DNA from: Ornithodoros turicata
Taxonomy: Eukaryota > Arthropoda > Arachnida > Ixodida > Argasidae
Assembly (NCBI RefSeq): GCF_037126465.1
Contig: NW_026999405.1
Location: 806,001 to 870,000, forward strand
Direction: 5' to 3'
Length of the DNA stretch: 64,000 nucleotides
A model generated the notes under the pieces. It did no database searches. It was not told where the DNA came from and saw only the letters and a program-made list of their open reading frames with translations. Positions 59,753-64,000 of this stretch are shown piece after piece; within the stretch, counting starts at the first letter, position 1; every line of letters starts with the position of its first letter. The position numbers were made by a program, and so were the translations under genes.

Positions 59753-60237
59753 CTGCAAGTACAAGCGCATTGTTTATAGAAAATACATGGTCTTGAGATT
59801 TGTAGGAGCAGCCACAAATGCTTTCTTAGTACGTAATGGCACCAGCGAAGCAGCAATGCAAACAAATCCGAGATCAGATGCATGCGATACGAATAAACAT
59901 ATTTTTCCTCAAAATAAAGACTTACCTGCGAAAAATTATCCCTCTTTCTCTGCCCGTGTGAAGTGTACTCAAAGCTGCAACAAACTAGCATGACATACCC
60001 TTTAGTTTAAAGTAAATTTTAAAAAATACGGGCAGCCCCGCTTGAACTAAATGCAGACGACAGAATGCGTTGGGCCCACAAATATGGCGGCCGGTGACCA
60101 CGCTGTGGAGCACCCTATGCGTGATCCAGCCTATATACTATAGAGGTCAGTGACTGTAGGTCCCGTCCAAGCCGCTACCCATATCGCACCCACCGTATAT
60201 TTGTAGATGGGCAGAAATCCAGCGAACCGGTAGAAAT
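59753..60237. other. Unassigned sequence upstream of the candidate terminal exon
   Basis: It presumably holds an intron of the minus-strand candidate gene. No further exon could be supported. Confidence 0.35.
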
Positions 60238-60240
60238 GTA

Positions 60241-60325
60241 GGAAAGGAGTTGCCTCTGGACAGAAGCCGCCGATATTTCGAACAGAGAGCGGCTTCTGTC
60301 CTGCTGAGGCAACTCCCTCTTACAC
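60241..60325. repeat. Hairpin element, GTTGCCTCAGGACAG family, copy 3
   Basis: GGAGTTGCCTCTGGACAGAAG, CCGATATTTCGAACAGAG and the inverted GGCTTCTGTCCTGCTGAGG, then CAACTCC. The flank CCAGCGAACCGGTAG (60217-60232) matches, inverted, the flank of copy 2. Confidence 0.8.
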
Positions 60326-60330
60326 CGTAT

Positions 60331-61362
60331 ATTTGGTGTTTCAAAGTTATTGTGCAGCGTGATTTGTAGCATATCCAAGCAATTTTCATGTTTTCGACGG
60401 TAATAGTCACCCAAAAAGCATATGGCAGCGAACTAATGCGGGAACATTACTTCGAGGGACCTACAGTATGCCGGCGAGGTGACATCAGTGAATAAACCCT
60501 CCTCTATACCCTCAAGACTCGGTCATTTAATTTTTTTCGCGTGCCCTCTCGGTATTTCTTCAGTCCACAGAGGACATTACTGGAGCGCTGCTGCGACTTG
60601 AAAGGCAGCCATGTTTGTTGACATAGTGTGTCGTGTAGCGCTATGGTCTTTCTAGCCCGCCATATATAGGAGCGCTAACCAAGGGTGCGTTCTAAGAGAA
60701 ACTCGCGGGTCGAGTAGATCAACTCTGGATTGTGAACATAGAGAACAACGTTGATTTTCCAAGAGTCACTCTACTTACGCAGCAAATATTTATGTGCATT
60801 CTACATTGCACCCTCAACATATTGTCAAACTTTATCACGAATGAGAAAGCCGTCTTTATTGAACATACTGCGCACCCAATTGCAGTGATCGAGTCGTGCC
60901 CAATATTCTCCATTGCGTGATCGAGTCATGCCCACGTGACCCCGGAGAAATCCCGGGTCGAGTAGATCAGAACAAGTAGCTTAGGAACGTGTACTCAGAA
61001 AGACGTGTACTTAACATGTACTTAGGAAGGCTCAAGTAGCTTAGGAACGTGTACTCACCTCGACTGAGTAAAGATGGCGACGCGTAATGCGCGTTCGGTC
61101 GGTTCGATAATCACCCGCGCAATACCACTGGGAGTTTAATGGCGCATTGACAACAAAGATCATAATGCGCGCAATACCACTATAGGTGCATTCTTTTCGC
61201 TTGCACCTCCTGCACCAGATCTGAACTGGGTTATTTGCGTGATGCACTTTCCTGTTGAAAAGAAAGGCATTACTAATAAAGTTCCTTTCAGCTGGAAAGT
61301 GCAGCTCCCGAAAACCCGTTTCGTGTGGAGTCCAAAGTAGTGCAGTCCAGTGCAAGTGAAAA
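60331..61362. other. Region left of the Harbinger gene, small duplications
   Basis: CAAGTAGCTTAGGAACGTGTA occurs at about 60974 and 61034, CGGGTCGAGTAGATCA at 60705 and 60955, and CGCGCAATACCACT at 61112 and 61159. GGTGCGTTCTAAG (60685) or GGTGCATTCTTTTCG (61187) might be Harbinger terminal sequence. Neither could be confirmed because the right end lies outside the window. Confidence 0.35.
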
Positions 61363-62895
61363 TAATGAGCTTACTATTTTACTTCGAGGATGAGGACGAC
61401 GAATTGTGGGCACTGATCGCGAGCTTGATGGAGGACGACTGTCCCACCGAAGAAAGGTACAACTTTCTTTGCTAAAGTACGCATATGCTGACCTCTGCAC
61501 CCTTCACGCATGTGTTTTTAGTGCCGGAACTTGTACTACATCAAATTATTTCAGAGAAAACCGGAATATTAAGATTTCGGCTAACTACAATAGCCAGTGC
61601 TTGACGAATGCTGCCCACAATTTTCCTACAGGATTCCAGCGGCCAGGATACGGGGCTATACGCCGAAATTACCGTGCCCGCCCAAAGCCCGGAATCGTTC
61701 CGAAGACACTTCAGGCAACAGAAGTCTTCTTTTGAACGACCAGTGTTGCTGCTAGCGCCCAGCATCATGCCCGAAATAAAATGGGCAGCGACAGAAGCAC
61801 CGAAGCAGCCCATGATGTTCATTTGGTGGCTTGCAAATACGGAAAGTTTCAGCTAAACAACTCTCTCGCAAATAGTAACACTGCTCAACAGTTGCGTGTG
61901 TACATCAGTGTTTGGAGATGGTCAGGTAATATGAGTAAAATTATCAGGAAAAACCAGGAAAAGTCGGAGAATTGAAATAGTAAAGTTTGGTAGACACCCT
62001 GCGTTGTAACTAGTTCCCTTTCAGAGGCAACTGCCTCAACACTGCTGTACATACACACTGCTCGCTCGTTTTTGGAACAAGACATCAATGAAGTTTTATC
62101 TGACATGTATCTGCAGGTCTATTGGAGACAGATTTAACGTCACGAATTAAGTCGTCAGTGTTTCGTGTTGTGAAGCGTGTTGGCATGGCGCCATTGGGTC
62201 ACTCACGACACTTCATACGGTGGCCCACACAAGAGGAGGCGCTGCACATCGTGTTGCGCTTTGAATCAAAGGCAAGATTCCCCCAAGATGCTTGGTGCCA
62301 TCCATGGAAGCCACATCCCAATAAAAGCATCCCGCAAGGACTCACGGGCATATGTAAACCGGAAGGGGTTTCACTCCCTTAACCTCCAAACAATCTGTGA
62401 TGACAAACTAGGGTTCGTTTACTGCAGCGCTGGTGAACCAGGCTCCTACCAGGATGCACGGGTATTTCGGCGATCTGATTTTGCGCGTAATGGTGAGACC
62501 CGAAATGTTTCCACTGAACAGCATATCTAGGGGGATGCTGCCTATCCATTCAAGAGATACCTAATCACCCCATATAGGAACAACGGGAAATTGACCTCAA
62601 GTCATACACCTTTCAATAAGAAGCACTCGAAGTTTGGAGTTGTTATCGAGTGTCCATTCGGGCTGTTGATGTCTCGCTTCCGGAGACTTATTTACATGGA
62701 GACGCGTCGCCTGGACATCGCAGCGACACTCATTGCTGCTGCATGTATCCTTCGTCCATTGAGTGGGGAGAGGAATAGACAGGCACAGGGTACAAGTTCG
62801 ACAGCATAGAGCAAGAAGAAGCAATAGCGGAGGATCAGGATAGACGGAAAGAAGTGGGCACACAGAAGCGAGATGCCATAATGAATCGCTTGTGA
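61363..62895 (+). pseudogene. Decayed PIF-Harbinger (HARBI1-like) transposase
   Basis: Three exon-like blocks. 61363-61456 is acidic (MSLLFYFEDEDDELWALI). 61632-61852, after TTTTCCTACAG, has PESFRRHFRQQKSSFE and MMFIWWLANTESF. 62117-62895, after TATCTGCAG, has SIGDRFNVT, SSVFRVVKRV and the DDE core. In the core, GAIHGSHIPIKA has His instead of the first catalytic Asp (CAT, 62303-62305). The second Asp (SYQDARVF) and the Glu (VVIECPFGLL) remain. Damage includes frameshifts near 62153, 62280 and 62800 and a TAG (62528-62530) before GDAAYP. The C terminus (QKRDAIMNRL, stop 62893-62895) is followed by AATAAA at 62968. So it is an inactive copy of a DNA transposon nuclease; the family is clear. 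Confidence 0.85.
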
Positions 62896-62964
62896 ACTAA
62901 TCTTCAAGAAGACCACGCAAGTACATGTAATTAGCTTTTATCAATTGATTCTTTGAGGTATTGT

Positions 62965-63240
62965 TCAAATAAAACTGTGAATCTCTCTGCCTCCTTGTAC
63001 CCTCCTCTCTTCCAACTCTAACCTGCGCTTCATGACGTCAAGGAGGTCGTCATAGCTGTGCCTCCTCTTCCGTGCTGGTGAGTCTGGTTGGGAGTCTGGC
63101 TCCTCCGTCACAGTTAGGCCTGTCGATGAACTCGCAATTACCACGGCGTTGGTCGACGCACTTTTGCATTGGAGACTTGTCCAAGAAGACCCAGTTTTTC
63201 CTATTTTTTGCAGTGCACAAAAGTATCGCAGGCCTGTCAC
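62965..63240 (-). CDS. Probable Harbinger partner (Myb/SANT-type) protein, C-terminal exon
   Basis: The minus-strand frame ends at 62965, 70 bases tail-to-tail from the transposase stop. The C-terminal part is hydrophilic and charged: EPDSQPDSPARKRRHSYDDL, then LDVMKRRLELEERR, a likely coiled-coil helix with a basic patch. PIF-Harbinger elements encode, besides the transposase, a Myb/SANT-like DNA-binding protein whose C terminus often looks like this. The DNA-binding domain itself is not in the window. The true exon start may be near 63205 (acceptor-like AAAATAG before GAAAAACTGG). Confidence 0.5.
   Translation of the reverse strand: MTGLRYFCALQKIGKTGSSWTSLQCKSASTNAVVIASSSTGLTVTEEPDSQPDSPARKRRHSYDDLLDVMKRRLELEERRVQGGREIHSFI
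62968..62973 (+). terminator. Poly(A) signal AATAAA after the Harbinger transposase
   Basis: It lies 73 bases after the transposase stop and abuts the stop codon of the opposing frame. Confidence 0.5.
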
Positions 63241-63527
63241 TCTAAAACCATGTACGCTCAGTGCAGCTCACCTATTGTCCCACTCTGCCTGTTATGGTCC
63301 TTGGGCCTCCTGATATTTCTTTTTCGAGTTTTTCCATTTATTTTCCACCAGCAGTGGTGTGAAAACATGGCCGCCTTCCTGAAGACCGACAGATGTGCTA
63401 GTGGAAAATAACGTGGAATAGAGCAGGCTGCACACAAATACATACAGAAAGAAAATGCAAAGTGCAAAACAATTTTTGCCAATTTGCTTCCACATACAAA
63501 CATAAGACAAGCAGCATAGCACTTACG

Positions 63528-63773
63528 TTGACCAAAACACCTGGGGTGCAGGCCCCTTCTTTGGCAGGCCTTCACAAAGTGCACTTTCCGTCAATTTCGC
63601 TGGGCCCCGTGATCAGGAGACTCTTGCATGTAGTTGCAGGAGTCTCGTAGTTGTGTTGTGGGAGACAGGAAACTGGGATAAGGTCTGCCGGCATGTGAGA
63701 CGCGCATGGCACCTGCATATTCTCGGCGGGGCTGTCCTCACGCTCGTTCTGGAGAGCACTTTGTGTATCTGGG
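63528..63773 (-). CDS. Possible upstream exon of the Harbinger partner gene
   Basis: On the minus strand an acceptor TTCTTATTCCCAG precedes a frame reading SALQNEREDSPAENMQVPCA and PSEIDGKCTL, and a GTAAGT-type donor follows at about 63527. The frame hits a TGA unless an indel leads to HFVKACQRRGLHPRCFG. It may be an eroded exon of the same partner gene. Weak. Confidence 0.25.
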
Positions 63774-64000
63774 AATAAGAAAAACAAAACGGGAAAGTCA
63801 TTTTCAAGCATGTTTGAACAGCGCCGTGTCGAACTATAAGCCAGCGTAAAATGTAAGAATGTGGCAAAATCTCATTTAGAAAATCTATGCAGGAAATGTT
63901 GCATGGAAATGTAGCATCGCTTGAAATACTAATTAGCGATGCCCTGAAAAAAAAGGCAACATGCACTGCTAATCACGCGGCACGTGGTACAACAATAGTA
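63774..64000. other. Right edge of the window, nothing recognised
   Basis: It probably lies inside the Harbinger element, whose right terminus is not seen. Confidence 0.3.

Overview
The window looks like chelicerate nuclear DNA, most likely a hard tick (inference). Reasons: one host gene with canonical GT-AG introns spread over more than 20 kb; tRNA-derived SINEs that resemble the Ruka family described from ixodid ticks; and a dense, nested load of LINE, Penelope-like, Ty3/gypsy, PIF-Harbinger, Tc1/mariner-like and hAT-like repeats. There is no operon structure, rRNA gene, CRISPR array or bacterial gene.

Left part (1-23 kb): a minus-strand 1-Cys peroxiredoxin (Prdx6-like) gene. Five coding exons could be placed exactly (22889-22803, 11424-11268, 8565-8422, 4840-4767, 2833-2761; the ATG is at 22891). 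Together they encode 179 residues in one frame, including the catalytic PVCTTE motif. The last coding exon (about 40 residues) is not visible and probably lies left of base 1. The introns carry SINEs, foldback MITEs, a LINE scrap and a small inverted pair of hammerhead-ribozyme-like motifs.

Middle part (23-42 kb): no host gene was recognised. It holds hAT-like foldbacks (one with a nested GC-rich foldback), a broken I-group LINE (25.3-27.8 kb, minus), several hairpin MITEs (29.5-30.9, 32.5-33.0, 36.2, 36.4-36.9, 37.8-38.1 kb), an (AAT)n array, and an old inverted-repeat element at 38.4-40.7 kb whose arms carry the same short open frame.

Mobile-element centre (42.2-52.2 kb): a Penelope-like element (PLE, minus strand) encodes an RT plus GIY-YIG protein with all recognisable catalytic motifs. 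It is bounded by about 148-bp inverted terminal repeats, each carrying a hammerhead-ribozyme-like fold. Its upstream frame is split by a Ty3/gypsy retrotransposon (plus strand, 45713-51900) with 257-bp LTRs that differ at one base, a 4-bp target duplication (AAGT), gag, a full pol and an extra 3' open frame. Both elements look young.

Right part (52-64 kb): a 1000-bp three-block pentamer array, (TAGGC)164-(TCGGC)25-(TGGGC)11; an 823-bp hairpin MITE; GC-rich foldbacks inside a roughly 230-bp tandem repeat; a candidate four-helix membrane protein exon (57.5 kb, minus); a candidate terminal exon with poly(A) signal (59.7 kb, minus); and a decayed PIF-Harbinger transposase (plus) tail-to-tail with a probable partner protein (minus) that runs off the right edge.
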